From Syntrophobacterales bacterium Delta_02 (GTDB lineage Bacteria > Desulfobacterota > Syntrophorhabdia > Syntrophorhabdales > Syntrophorhabdaceae), in contig LVAA01000065.1 of NCBI GenBank assembly GCA_001603955.1, positions 1-38,072 of the forward strand: DNA of 38,072 nt. The letters run 5' to 3'. The position numbers and the translations under genes were made by a program. Numbering within the stretch: the first letter of the stretch is position 1; each line of letters begins with the position of its first letter. The notes under the pieces were generated by a model. That model had not been told where the DNA came from. It saw only the letters and a program-made list of their open reading frames with translations, and did not search any database. This document shows positions 1 to 8,514 of the stretch, piece after piece.

Positions 1-34
1 TAACAATCCTTAACGGCCCGCATGATCTTCCCAT
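1..34 (-). CDS. Possible start of a leftward gene cut by the window edge
   Basis: On the minus strand an ATG at 34-32 is preceded by AGGTGA five bases upstream, and a credible promoter lies further upstream at 67-95, so a gene probably starts here and runs off the left edge. Only about 11 codons are visible (MGRSCGPLRIV), too few to identify a product. A second ATG at 23-21 in another frame (MRAVKDC) has a weaker ribosome site and cannot be excluded. Confidence 0.3.
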   Translation of the reverse strand, partial: MGRSCGPLRIV

Positions 35-46
35 CTGTTTCACCTG

Positions 47-84
47 AAGTATAGTTAATATTACTTATAGTATAGTTTATATTA
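47..84. repeat. Two 17-bp direct repeats, 21-bp period, operator-like
   Basis: AAGTATAGTTAATATTA (47-63) and TAGTATAGTTTATATTA (68-84) match at 15 of 17 positions and start exactly 21 bp apart, two helical turns. They overlap the -10 box and start site of the leftward promoter. This layout fits a repressor binding two same-face sites; the regulator is not identifiable from this window. Confidence 0.5.
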
Positions 85-95
85 CACTATGTCAA
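67..95 (-). promoter_or_regulatory. Leftward sigma70-type promoter
   Basis: Read on the minus strand, TTGACA (95-90) is followed after 17 bases by TACTAT (72-67). Transcription would start near 60 and give a leader of about 25 bases before the ATG at 34. The surrounding bases are very AT-rich compared with the GC-rich window. The -35 matches consensus fully, the -10 at 4 of 6. Confidence 0.5.
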
Positions 96-631
96 GTTAA
101 TTATACAGCAAGAAACGCGGGAAGACGATTGCAGTCTCGTGAGCGGGAGAGATGGAAGATGGGCACGTGCACTGCCGCGGCCCGCCGCAAGCGTTGATGC
201 AGCGCCGGGACAGATACGGGTCGTGCCCGGGAAAGGTTCCACAACGCCTCGTGTGAACATACCTCCGGTAGCTTTTCGGTCCCTTGCCGAGTCCGGTTGG
301 TCCCATCATTGTGGTGCTTGATGTCCCGGCCTGACAGACTATAGCCACGATATCGGGTCCGGCGGACGTTGTTCAGGTGGTTTGCGATCTCGAAGTACCC
401 CGACAGGCAACAGAGCAGGTGTTCAGCGCGAAGTGTGGGCGGTGTGCCGGCAAGGCGCCGGCGCACGAACGTGAAGCGGACCGGGATTCTTTGACCTTAT
501 GAAGGGACCTTCGTTCGTCAGGTTTGCCCCGGGGGGGCTGTTCGGGCTTGACAGGAGGACCGCGAAGGCGTTAGAGAATCCAGAGGCAGCAGTCCTGCCG
601 ACTGATCCAAGAAAAAAGAGGTGATGCGCTT
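96..631. other. Gene-poor stretch, no gene supported
   Basis: Several short open frames cross each other on both strands here, but none has a ribosome site, recognisable motif or family resemblance. A TTGACA at 548-553 followed 17 bases later by a poor -10 (TTAGAG) might promote the permease gene. A clear GAGGTGA at 618-624 is the ribosome site of the permease start at 632. Confidence 0.5.
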
Positions 632-2342
632 ATGGCAAAGAAACCCGCTAATCTTCTCTATGGTGTCGATGACCGGCCCCCGGCCGGTGTTTGCGTGGTG
701 CTGGCGATTCAACACATCTTCATTCCTTGCCAGTGGTTTCATCGTGGTGGCCATCGTCATGGGCCAGATGGGCTCCAGCCCCGAGCTCATCCGCAACGTC
801 GTGTCCATCACGATGATCGCGGGCGGCGTAGCCACGATCCTCCAGGCATTGAACCGCGGCCCCGTTGGCAGCGGTTACCTCTGTACCGAGGGCACGGACC
901 CGAGTTTCCTCTCCATCTCCATCCTGGCCGGCAGCGTGGGCGGCCTGCCGCTCGTCTTCGGCATGACCATCGTCTCCGGCGTCATCGAATGCCTGCTGTC
1001 ACGCGTCATGCACCGTCTCAGGGTCATCTTCCCTCCTGACGTCACCGGGGTGGTGCTCACCATGGTGGGCCTCAACATCGTCCCCATCATGATCCTCGAC
1101 TTCATGGGTGTCAAGGACAAGAACAGTCCCATCGAGACGGCGAACGTTCTCGTCGCGATGATCACCCTTGCCATCATGGTAGGGATGAGCGTGTGGGGCA
1201 AAGGCAAGCTGCGTCTCTATTCCGTGATCGTCGGCATAGCGGGTGGTTACGCGGCATCCATCCTCCTGGGGGTGCTGACAATGGCACAGATGCGTGAGTT
1301 GATCGATGCACCGTTGGTGTCTGCGCCTGACTTCTCGCACGTCAGCTATGCCTTTGACCCGGCCCTGCTCATCCCCATGGTGATCGTCACCCTGGCCTCC
1401 ACCCTGAAATCCGTCGCCTCCCTCACCATGTGCCAGAAGGTCAATGACACCGCCTGGGTCCGCCCGGATCTCGTCAATATCGGCAAGGGCACCCTTGCCG
1501 ACGGCCTTGCCTCCATTATCGGCGGCGGGTTGGGGGCCCTGGGGAAGTCCCTCTACGCTGCCAGCGTGGGTCTCACCCTGGCCACGGGTGCGACGAGCAG
1601 GATCATTGCCTGGTATATCGGGGTCATCTTCATCGCGCTCGCCTTCCTGCCGAAACTGGCGGCGGTCTTCAGCATCATGCCGAAGCCGGTCATGGGCGGG
1701 GCGCTCGTCTACATGGTCTGCTTCATGGTCATCTCCGGCATCCAGATGATGACCTCACGGATGATCGACAACCGCAAGACCTTCGTTATCGCCGTTTCCC
1801 TCATGTTCGGCATGAGCGTGGACATATTCCCCGGTCTCTACCAGCACGCCCATCCGTGGCTGAAGCCCTTTCTCAGTTCCTCCCTCACCGTCACCACGGT
1901 GCTCGCGATCGTTCTCAACCTGGTCATGCGCATTGGGATCTCCCGCCGCGCGACCCTGAAGCTGACATCCGGGGAACATTCCTCAGATACCGTATTCCGG
2001 TTCATGGAGGACCTGGGCGCCGCCTGGGGTGCCCGCAAGAACGTTGTCTACCGGGCCGTGGCAGCCATGAACGAGTTCGCCGAGGCCATCGTCCACTGCG
2101 GAATGGAGAACAGGGGGATCGTCATGACCGCCGTCTTCGACGAACTGAGCCTGGATATCCGCATTACCTACGAGGGCCCGCCGGTGGAATTCCCCGAGGA
2201 ACGTCCCGACATGGCGGCGATCGTCGACGACCCGGGAGCGCTTGCCCGCATGTCCGGATTTCTCGTCCGCCACTACGCGGACCGGATCAAGGTGTCCCGG
2301 GAAGGCGAGCAGACCAGGGTGGACCTCCACTTCGACCATTAA
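632..2342 (+). CDS. NCS2-family xanthine/uracil permease with C-terminal ATPase-like domain; frameshift near codon 31
   Basis: Nucleobase:cation symporter-2 family inner-membrane transporter, predicted to import purines or pyrimidines with a cation. The N-terminus in the frame of 632 reads NLLYGVDDRPPAGVCVVLAIQHIFI, typical of the family; the remainder (LASGFIVVAIVMG onward, then ALNRGPVGSGY, FGMTIVSGVIE and many hydrophobic helices) continues in another frame from 726. Dropping one C of the CC at 725-726 joins them into 569 residues. The ATG at 632 has GAGGTGA eight bases upstream, so it is the real start. The last ~115 residues are soluble and resemble a degenerate GHKL/anti-sigma ATPase (MNEFAEAIVH like an N-box; YADRIKVSREGEQTRVDLHF like the closing strands). 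Either the gene is broken or the extra base is a sequence error; the rest is intact, which favours error or very recent mutation. Confidence 0.8.
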
Positions 2343-2467
2343 GGAAGGTCTTGTTCAGAAAGGAACACTTCACGTTGGGGATTCGGGTTGGGGCAGACCC
2401 GGAATCCGTCCCCTCGCGGGTTTCCTTGAGGGGCCGGTCGGGGCACGTCCGGGAACGGCCCGGCGTT

Positions 2468-3046
2468 TCAGCCGGGCAGTGAAGCGATGAAGAGGTAATG
2501 ATATTCTCCCACGTCGGATACGCTGTCGCTGTGAAAGCCGAAAGGCCGAAGGAGATCCTCGACATCCTTTTCCGAAAGCCGTACCTTGAGCGGCGGGCCT
2601 GGAGGGCCCTCGATCTTCTTGAACTCCAGTATGGCGAGTCTTCCGCCCGGTTTCAGGACCCTGAGCATTTCACGTAGGACGGTCTCTCCCGTCGCGTCAC
2701 GCAAGAGGTCGTGAAGGACTGTTGCAACGAGACAGATATCGATGGTCCCGTCCTCGAGGGGGATGCCCTCGTTCGCGTCGGCGAGGAGCGTTTCGATGTT
2801 GCCGAGATGTCCGAGAGACGCGCGCTCCCTCACCCGTGCGAGCCCTTCCTCCCACGCGTCCAGGGCAAAGACGCGCCCGCCAGGCCCGGTAGCCTCGGCG
2901 AGGCGGACCGTATAGTTGCCCATGCCCGCTCCGAGGTCAAGGATGACCGTCGACGGGCGTACGTTGAGCGCCTCGAAGAAACGATCCGCGTCGATAAGAT
3001 CGAATGTGCTGCGGCCCGCACCGTGCGGTTTCCGTGGCTCGTCCAT
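2468..3046 (-). CDS. Class I SAM-dependent methyltransferase
   Basis: A 192-aa protein of the Rossmann-fold methyltransferase superfamily. Motif I is ILDLGAGMGNYTVRLAEA (about residues 35-52), the acidic end of strand 2 is VFALDAWEE, and the post-motif region LREMLRVLKPGGRLAILEFKK is typical of the UbiE/Methyltransf_11 group. The substrate cannot be told from sequence. The ATG at 3046 has a GGGGG run about eight bases upstream. It converges with the permease across a 125-bp spacer and is 175 bp downstream of the next leftward gene, so it may be transcribed separately. Confidence 0.85.
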   Translation of the reverse strand: MDEPRKPHGAGRSTFDLIDADRFFEALNVRPSTVILDLGAGMGNYTVRLAEATGPGGRVFALDAWEEGLARVRERASLGHLGNIETLLADANEGIPLEDGTIDICLVATVLHDLLRDATGETVLREMLRVLKPGGRLAILEFKKIEGPPGPPLKVRLSEKDVEDLLRPFGFHSDSVSDVGEYHYLFIASLPG

Positions 3047-3221
3047 GATATGGAACCCCCTTGTTGGGTCTTGTCGCCCCTATCCTGAGGGAGCGTCGTG
3101 TTCCTTAAATCTGCGGCATCACGGGGCCCGCTGTCAATCCCCTCCCCTCCCGCGGGCAGGGGACGCTGTCCCCCATGCGGAGGTGGTCCGGTTCCGGGGA
3201 GGTCAGCTGAGACGACACCCC

Positions 3222-3929
3222 TTATGCCAGCCCTCTTGCGAACGCCATGATCGCCTCTGCGGATTCCGCCGGTCTCGTCTGCAGCAGGCAGTGCGGCGCG
3301 TCGAGCCTGAGAAGCTCGAAAGATGCAAAGCTGGACCTGAACCAGTCAGCCGCCCCGGCGGGGACCACCCGGTCCTGCGCCGCCTGAAGATAAAGGCAGG
3401 GGACGGCAAAGCGGTCATCGGGGAAGGGATATCCCGCGGCGATAAGCCCGGCCCGCTGCCTGAGACCGTCAGGTCCCACCCGCAACAGGGCTTCACGAAG
3501 CATCTTCTCCAGGGCTTTATCGGCATAAGCGTGAAAGAAGAAGACGTTGAGGAGACGCGCCGGTAATCTCCTTGCCAGGGATGCTACACCGGGGATTGAC
3601 GCGGCGATGCGGATCATAATGGGATAGAGGGGCTCCGCGAAGGCGGCGCTGAAGATGACGCCTTTGACGGCGGTGGGTCTTGCATGGAGCAGCATCAGCG
3701 CGACGAGACCGGAAAAGGATTCGGCAACGAGGATGGTGTCTTCGCCGGTAAGCCGGGCGGCCGCAAAATCTGCGTGATCCTTGAGGGACAGATCCTCATC
3801 GTCGGGATAGGTTATGACGGTCCGCGGGACATCAGGCGGCAGTGCCCGGATCAGCGGCTCGAAGCATATTCCTGTGCCATCGAGGCCGGGCATGAGGACA
3901 AGCCTTATGGTGCCGGGATCGACCGTCAT
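3222..3929 (-). CDS. Alpha/beta hydrolase
   Basis: A 235-aa alpha/beta-hydrolase-fold protein. The likely triad is Ser71 in VAESFSG (a GxSxG variant with Ala first), Asp186 in QAAQDRVVP and His213 in DAPHCLLQ; LMPGLDGTG near residue 15 matches the oxyanion-hole segment. The start ATG at 3929 overlaps the TGA of the upstream dehydrogenase as ATGA (3929-3926), so the two are translationally coupled; a longer reading frame upstream is just the other gene's shadow. No secretion signal. The substrate is unknown; resemblance is to small cytoplasmic esterase/lipase-like proteins. Confidence 0.8.
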   Translation of the reverse strand: MTVDPGTIRLVLMPGLDGTGICFEPLIRALPPDVPRTVITYPDDEDLSLKDHADFAAARLTGEDTILVAESFSGLVALMLLHARPTAVKGVIFSAAFAEPLYPIMIRIAASIPGVASLARRLPARLLNVFFFHAYADKALEKMLREALLRVGPDGLRQRAGLIAAGYPFPDDRFAVPCLYLQAAQDRVVPAGAADWFRSSFASFELLRLDAPHCLLQTRPAESAEAIMAFARGLA

Positions 3930-4864
3930 GTTCCGGAGCTTTTCAGGACGTTCCTGATGCCGTCGCAGAGAAGTCTGGACATCTCTTCGCGTGTCTCCCT
4001 TGTCGCCGAGCCAAGGTGGGGAAGCAGGACCGTTCGCGGCGCTGTGCGCCACCGCGGATCGATTTCCGGCTCGTTCTCATAGACGTCGAGGCCTACGCCG
4101 CCGATCATCCCGCCGTGGAGCAGTTCGATCGCCGCCCTTTCATCCATTATCCCGCCGCGCGCGGTGTTGATGATGAAGACCCCCTCGGGGAGCAAGGCAA
4201 GCTTTTCGCGGCTGAGAAGCCCGCGCGTCCGGTCCGTCAGTGGACAATGCAGGGATAGTACGTTGCTCAAGCGCAGCAGGTCATCGAGCGGCAGGCGCCG
4301 GGCGGTTTCCTCCCCGAGGCCCACCGCCTCGCCGCTGCCTTCGCGGTCCCAGAAGACGACCTTCATGCCCATGGCCCGGACACGCCTGGCGAAAGCCCGG
4401 CCGATGGGGCCGGAGCCAAGGATCCCGCAGGTCTTCCCCGCGAGGCCCGATCCCAGGAGAAGATCGGGGGCCCAGCCTTTCCACTGTCCGGACCTGAGCA
4501 GGGCCTCGCCTTCGCGCACCCGCCGGGTGAGTGCCAGAAGGAGCGTGAGGGCCAGATCGGCCGTCGCATCCGTCAATACCCCCGGCGTGTTCACGACCTG
4601 GATGCCCCGTGCTTTGCAATGATCCAGCGGGAGGTGGTTGGTGCCCACGGAATAGGTGCCGATGACCCTGAGGTTCGCGCACGGTTCCAGGTCCGTCTCC
4701 GTCAGGGGCTCGGACAGGAGAACCACAAGGGCCTCGGCGCCGGGGAGCGCCTCTGACCAGGTGGCCGACCGGTACGGGACAACGCGTAATTCCGGAAATT
4801 CCTTACCCAGGCCCTCGATGTGCGGGCCTACCAGGGGTGATGTGCTGAGGATGCGGATGCTCAT
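3926..4864 (-). CDS. D-isomer-specific 2-hydroxyacid dehydrogenase
   Basis: A 312-aa NAD(P)-dependent dehydrogenase that would interconvert a 2-oxoacid and a D-2-hydroxyacid (glyoxylate/hydroxypyruvate reductase or phosphoglycerate dehydrogenase type). The nucleotide-binding motif is GILGSGPIG (about 147-155) with Asp173 in FWDREG as ribose ligand, which favours NAD. Catalytic residues are Arg236 (INTARGG), Glu265 (ENEPEID) and His283 (LLPHLGSAT). There is no ACT regulatory domain, unlike long SerA. A minus-strand promoter lies about 54 bp upstream, and the hydrolase follows by ATGA overlap, so the pair is a two-gene operon. Confidence 0.88.
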   Translation of the reverse strand: MSIRILSTSPLVGPHIEGLGKEFPELRVVPYRSATWSEALPGAEALVVLLSEPLTETDLEPCANLRVIGTYSVGTNHLPLDHCKARGIQVVNTPGVLTDATADLALTLLLALTRRVREGEALLRSGQWKGWAPDLLLGSGLAGKTCGILGSGPIGRAFARRVRAMGMKVVFWDREGSGEAVGLGEETARRLPLDDLLRLSNVLSLHCPLTDRTRGLLSREKLALLPEGVFIINTARGGIMDERAAIELLHGGMIGGVGLDVYENEPEIDPRWRTAPRTVLLPHLGSATRETREEMSRLLCDGIRNVLKSSGT

Positions 4865-4917
4865 TCACGGACTCCCTCTTTTTTCGGTCACCTCCGCGGA
4901 AGGTGGGTGCACGAGAA

Positions 4918-4946
4918 AGTGTAGTGATACCGGCCTGTTGTGTCAA
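4918..4946 (-). promoter_or_regulatory. Promoter for the dehydrogenase-hydrolase pair
   Basis: On the minus strand, TTGACA (4946-4941) is followed after 17 bases by TACACT (4923-4918). It lies in the divergent spacer between the leftward dehydrogenase (start 4864) and the rightward kinase fusion (start 5062). Confidence 0.5.
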
Positions 4947-5061
4947 GACAATCTCACATTTCACCGGGACGGCCAAACCGCGGGGAGGACCGGGATCTCG
5001 CGGCGATGCCTTGCTTTACGCGGGGATAGGGCATAACATAGAGTATAGCTGTGGATGTCAT

Positions 5062-6621
5062 ATGGCAAAGACCGACCAGGCACTCATCGATTTTCTCCTG
5101 AACCCCCGAAGCTATCCCGAGAGGACGCGGGCGGTATCTCACCTGGAGACGCACATATCACACGTGTTCATAGCGGACAGGTTCGTTTACAAGGTCAAGA
5201 AACCGGTTAATTTCGGTTTTCTGGATTTTTCCACTTTGAGAAAACGGCATTTTTTCTGCAAGCAGGAAGTGGTTCTCAATTCCCGTCTGGCAAAGGGCAT
5301 CTATCTCGGTGTCCAGCCCCTGTACAGGAGCGGCGGCGGGTTCAGTTTTGCTTCGAAGGGGGCCAGGGTGCCCGCGGAATACGCGGTAAGAATGAAGCGT
5401 ATTCCCCTCGACCGTCTGCTCTTCAAATTGATCGGCGAAGGGAAGCCCTTGTACGGTTCGCTGGAGGACGTGGGCGGGACGCTCGCCAGGTTCCACGAGA
5501 GCATCGCACCCTACAGGGGCGCAAGATTCGGGGGTGTCGAATCCATGATCGCCGCCACGGAGGAGAACTTCGAACAGATAAAGCCCTTCACGGCACTGAC
5601 CGTGGGCAGGAAGACCCTCGCTTCGATCGCGAGGTACACGAGGGCATTCATAGCCGACCACAGGGCCGGGTTCGCCGAAAGAAGGAAGAACGGGTTCATC
5701 CGGGACGGCCACGGGGACCTTCACTGCCAGCATATCTGTCTCGAACACCCCCCGGTCATATTCGACTGCATCGAGTTCAACAGGGGTTTCAGAACGATCG
5801 ACATCCTCGAGGACATTGCCTTTCTCTTCATGGACCTCGAATACCGGGGGAGATTCGACCTCTCCGCCAGGCTCCACAAGGCCTATTTCGCCAGACAGCC
5901 GAAGGCCCTCGATGAGGAATTGCTCAGGTTCTACAAGGTCTACCGAGCGGTCGTGCGGGGTAAGGTGGAGGGTTTTGCCGCGAGGGGAGTGGAAGACCCA
6001 TCGGAAAGGGAAAGGGCGGTTGCGAGGGCCCGTGACTACTTCGGCGTTGCCGGCTACTACATCAACCATTTCAAGAAGCCCTTCAATCCCGTCGTCTTCA
6101 TGGGCCTGTCGGGATCGGGGAAATCGACGATCGCGAGGGATTTCTCCCCCAACGCGGTGATCCTCCGGTCTGACGAAATGAGGAAGGAGATAACGGGGGT
6201 AGGGAAGGGCAGGCACGCGTACAGCTCTCTTGGAGAGGGGATCTACACCCCCGAACTTACCAGCCGGATCTATTGCCTGATGCTCGAGCGGGCGGTCGAG
6301 TGCGCCAGGATGGGCAAGAAGGTGATCGTTGATGCGACCTACCTCAAGGCGGAGCAGAGACGGGATTTCCACGAAACCTGCATTGCAGAGGGTCAGAACC
6401 CTTTCTTCATTCACTGCTTCGCCAGCGAGGCCGTCCTCAAGGAAAGGATCAGGAAGAGAATGGAGGCGGGCATGGATGTTTCCGACGCGGACATCGCCGT
6501 CCTCGAACACCAGCTCGAGCACCTTGAAGACCCGGAAGAACTTCCCAGCTACCGCACCCTTCGCATCAACACCGAGGACGCCATCCACAACATAGTCCAC
6601 GCGTTGAGAGAGTTCCTGTAG
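5062..6621 (+). CDS. Two-domain protein: aminoglycoside-phosphotransferase-like kinase plus P-loop ATPase/kinase
   Basis: A 519-aa fusion. The N-terminal ~340 residues are of the aminoglycoside phosphotransferase/protein-kinase-like fold: VYKVKKPVNFGFLDF near residues 40-55, the catalytic loop RDGHGDLHCQHI, and IFDCIEFN in the place of the metal-binding DFG. The C-terminal part is a small P-loop kinase with Walker A GLSGSGKST from residue 348, RSDEMRKEI, and VIVDATYLKAEQRRDF as Walker B. The same pairing recurs in many bacteria as a 'bifunctional aminoglycoside phosphotransferase/ATP-binding protein'; its natural substrate is not established and drug resistance should not be assumed. ATG 5062 is where homology begins; the open frame extends to 4903 without credible coding. 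It opens a rightward group that continues to the J-domain gene. Confidence 0.82.
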   Translation: MAKTDQALIDFLLNPRSYPERTRAVSHLETHISHVFIADRFVYKVKKPVNFGFLDFSTLRKRHFFCKQEVVLNSRLAKGIYLGVQPLYRSGGGFSFASKGARVPAEYAVRMKRIPLDRLLFKLIGEGKPLYGSLEDVGGTLARFHESIAPYRGARFGGVESMIAATEENFEQIKPFTALTVGRKTLASIARYTRAFIADHRAGFAERRKNGFIRDGHGDLHCQHICLEHPPVIFDCIEFNRGFRTIDILEDIAFLFMDLEYRGRFDLSARLHKAYFARQPKALDEELLRFYKVYRAVVRGKVEGFAARGVEDPSERERAVARARDYFGVAGYYINHFKKPFNPVVFMGLSGSGKSTIARDFSPNAVILRSDEMRKEITGVGKGRHAYSSLGEGIYTPELTSRIYCLMLERAVECARMGKKVIVDATYLKAEQRRDFHETCIAEGQNPFFIHCFASEAVLKERIRKRMEAGMDVSDADIAVLEHQLEHLEDPEELPSYRTLRINTEDAIHNIVHALREFL

Positions 6622-6709
6622 GACCGGGGTTTCTCCCCCGGGGGGTGTGGAAAAAGGCCCGCGAAAGTACTATACTCACATATGCTCCGCACTATGGAGG
6701 TGACATAAG

Positions 6710-6880
6710 GTGTTTGGCACCGAGTACGAATGTAAGGAATGCGGCCGCGCCTTCCGGGTGGACGAAGACGAGAAGAGGGAGCCGAGATGCCCGAGCTGCG
6801 AAGGCGGGAATGTGACGAAGAGACAGGCCCGTCCTCTGCCGCAGTGGATCATGCGCAAAAAAGAGGCCGCGCCCACCTGA
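6710..6880 (+). CDS. FmdB-type small zinc-ribbon protein
   Basis: A 56-aa protein starting with GTG at 6710, with GGAGG at 6696-6700. It reads VFGTEYECKECGRAF near the start and RCPSCEGGNVTKR in the middle, so two CxxC pairs (ECKEC and RCPSC) form a zinc ribbon as in the FmdB/CxxC_CXXC_SSSS regulatory-protein family. The tail is basic (PQWIMRKKEAAPT). These proteins are thought to be regulators, first named beside formamidase/amidase genes, but their action is poorly known. The next frame (from about 6895) follows directly, suggesting co-transcription. Confidence 0.72.
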   Translation: MFGTEYECKECGRAFRVDEDEKREPRCPSCEGGNVTKRQARPLPQWIMRKKEAAPT

Positions 6881-6894
6881 AAGTAGAAAAAAAG

Positions 6895-7281
6895 GTGGCG
6901 TTGCCATTCGTGGAGATCTTTGATCAGGACAAATCTCGCGTGGAAATAAGGATCAGGAGAGTGGGTTCGAACACCCTGACGGGCAATGTGTCGGGAAGGG
7001 TTAACACGTACAGGGTCACGGAAGACGGAAGGGAATTCCTGCTTGCGCGTACCCTGCATACCCTTGAAAGCAGCATCGGCATCGCGGGCAGGAAAGGCAT
7101 TCTTTACGTGGACACCGAAGACAACAGGGTTCACCACCAGGTGACAGCCCCGGGCGCGGCCTGCGGGTTGAACACCGATGACGAGGTGGTCGAAGGGCTC
7201 TCGCCCCTTGCGCTTCGCGCGGTGCTCATGGCCGACCAGTGCGGCGAGACCGGTGAGATCACCATAACAAGGAAAGAATAG
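6895..7281 (+). CDS. Conserved-looking protein of unknown function
   Basis: About 128 aa and not recognised. The open frame runs back to 6739, but that part lies over the zinc-ribbon gene in another frame and looks like a shadow. Sensible coding starts around VALPFVEIFDQDKSRVEIRIRRVGSN. Candidate starts are GTG 6895, TTG 6901 and GTG 6910, near AAAGGTGG; I chose 6895 without firm proof. The protein is rich in beta-like strands (TGNVSGRVNTYRVTEDGREF, GRKGILYVDTEDNRVHHQ), has two cysteines, and no signal peptide or membrane segment. It sits 14 bp after the zinc-ribbon stop and 78 bp before the J-domain gene. Confidence 0.5.
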   Translation: MALPFVEIFDQDKSRVEIRIRRVGSNTLTGNVSGRVNTYRVTEDGREFLLARTLHTLESSIGIAGRKGILYVDTEDNRVHHQVTAPGAACGLNTDDEVVEGLSPLALRAVLMADQCGETGEITITRKE

Positions 7282-7359
7282 CGGGGTGTCCCGGTCCAAC
7301 ACGGCGACACACGGGTTGCCCGTGGGATCCCGGCTGATACCCTGCGGACGGAAAGAACT

Positions 7360-8187
7360 ATGGACGGAAAAGACTATTACGAGGTCCTCGAGATAAGCGT
7401 CGAGGCAACGGACAGGCAGATCAAGGAGGCATACCGGAGGCTCGCGTTCCAGTATCATCCGGATAGGAATGCGGGGGACCCCGGAGCGGTGGAACGGATG
7501 AAGAGCATCAACGAGGCGTATGCCGTTCTGTCCGATCCGGCAAAAAGGCAGCGATATGACAGTCTGAGGCAGAGCTGCGGTGGTTCCGCCTACGACAGGT
7601 TCCGCGAAGGTTATTCCGAGAACGATATCTTCCGCGGGTCCGACATCGACCAGATCTTCGAGGAGATCTCCCGGTCCTTCGGGTTCAGGGGTTTCGAGGA
7701 CATCTTCAAAGAGGTGTACGGCACCGGCTACCGGACCTTCGAGTTCAGGAACGGCGGTGTTTTCGGGAAGGGTTTCGTATTCACCGGCCGTATGGGTGAT
7801 GGCGGCTTCCGGCCCGGTGCCAAACAGGGCATAGGCTCCCGCATCGTGGGAAAGCTTGCGGGATACGCCCTGAAAAAGATGACCGGCATTGGAGCGGATG
7901 ATGGCGGCGACCGCTACGACTCCCTGCGGCTAAGCCCCGAGCAGGCGAAGAACGGAGGCAAGGTGCCGTATACGGACAAGGGAAGCTCGCGAAGCATTCT
8001 CATCACGGTTCCTTCCGGTGTCTCCCATGGACAGACGATCCGCCTCAAGGGATTGGGATCGCAGGGAGGACCATTCACGGCGCCCGGAGACCTTTATCTG
8101 CAGGTGGAGATCGCCAGACCTTTCCTGCAGACGGTCAGGAACCTCCTGAAAAAGAAGGCGGACGGATTGCGGCCGTCGGGGCGTTGA
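7360..8187 (+). CDS. J-domain co-chaperone, DnaJ/CbpA-like without zinc finger
   Basis: A 275-aa Hsp40-type protein that would stimulate the ATPase of a DnaK. Residues 1-70 form a J-domain (DYYEVLEISVEATDRQIKEA) with the essential HPD at 33-35. A Gly/Phe-rich linker follows (FRGFEDIFKEVYGTGYRTFEFRNGG). The C-terminal part (SSRSILITVPSGVSHGQTIR LKGLG) is one substrate-binding beta-domain. The four CxxCxGxG zinc repeats of DnaJ are absent, and only one C-terminal domain is clear instead of two, so it is shorter than CbpA. A terminator follows at 8261. Confidence 0.85.
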   Translation: MDGKDYYEVLEISVEATDRQIKEAYRRLAFQYHPDRNAGDPGAVERMKSINEAYAVLSDPAKRQRYDSLRQSCGGSAYDRFREGYSENDIFRGSDIDQIFEEISRSFGFRGFEDIFKEVYGTGYRTFEFRNGGVFGKGFVFTGRMGDGGFRPGAKQGIGSRIVGKLAGYALKKMTGIGADDGGDRYDSLRLSPEQAKNGGKVPYTDKGSSRSILITVPSGVSHGQTIRLKGLGSQGGPFTAPGDLYLQVEIARPFLQTVRNLLKKKADGLRPSGR

Positions 8188-8260
8188 TCGGCTCTTCAAG
8201 GCCGCACACGGCCGTTTAGCATCGTCTTTCCCGCATGATGGTCCTTTCCCGGTGCAGGTA

Positions 8261-8281
8261 AGGGCTCGGGCCCTGTTTTTT
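8261..8281 (+). terminator. Probable intrinsic terminator after the J-domain gene
   Basis: AGGGC (8261-8265), a four-base loop, GCCCT (8270-8274), then G and a run of six T (8276-8281). The stem is short (5 bp) but GC-rich, and it lies 74 bp after the stop codon. Confidence 0.5.
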
Positions 8282-8514
8282 GTGTTGGCTTTTTCTTGAA
8301 CGGGGTGGTATTCTCAAAAAATACAATGCCGGATAAGCCGTAAGGGTACTGTATCATTCACTATTCAAAGAAAAGGGGGGAAGAGAAGACATCAATGGTC
8401 GTGTAATCTGCGCAGTTCGATCCCTGGGATTTGAGTTACTCCGTCGCTCGTCGTATCGCGGTGTTTTCGTGTGCCTTCAACAGTAAGTCTATATCAAAGC
8501 AAAAAGGGGGAGGA
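8282..8514 (+). other. Leader region of the PAS gene, no gene seen
   Basis: This spacer is noticeably AT-richer than its surroundings. It contains TTGAAC near 8297 and TACAAT near 8323, but their 20-base separation is longer than usual, so a promoter is possible, not shown. The open frame extends upstream of 8515 to 8431 but has no ribosome site there. GGGGGAGGA immediately before the ATG at 8515 is the ribosome site. Confidence 0.35.

Noticed and set aside
101-466. Possible small gene on the minus strand
   Set aside because: Three overlapping frames are open, none has a ribosome site or recognisable motif.
3155-3180. GGGGAC/GTCCCC hairpin downstream of the hydrolase as a terminator
   Set aside because: Stem is present but no T-run follows in the direction of transcription.
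5158-6600. Long open frame on the minus strand opposite the kinase fusion
   Set aside because: It mirrors a gene with clear domains on the plus strand; its translation has no family resemblance and comes from GC-rich codon bias.
5062-6621. Aminoglycoside resistance gene
   Set aside because: The fold is shared, but the APH-plus-P-loop architecture is a widespread housekeeping-like family with no link to resistance visible here.
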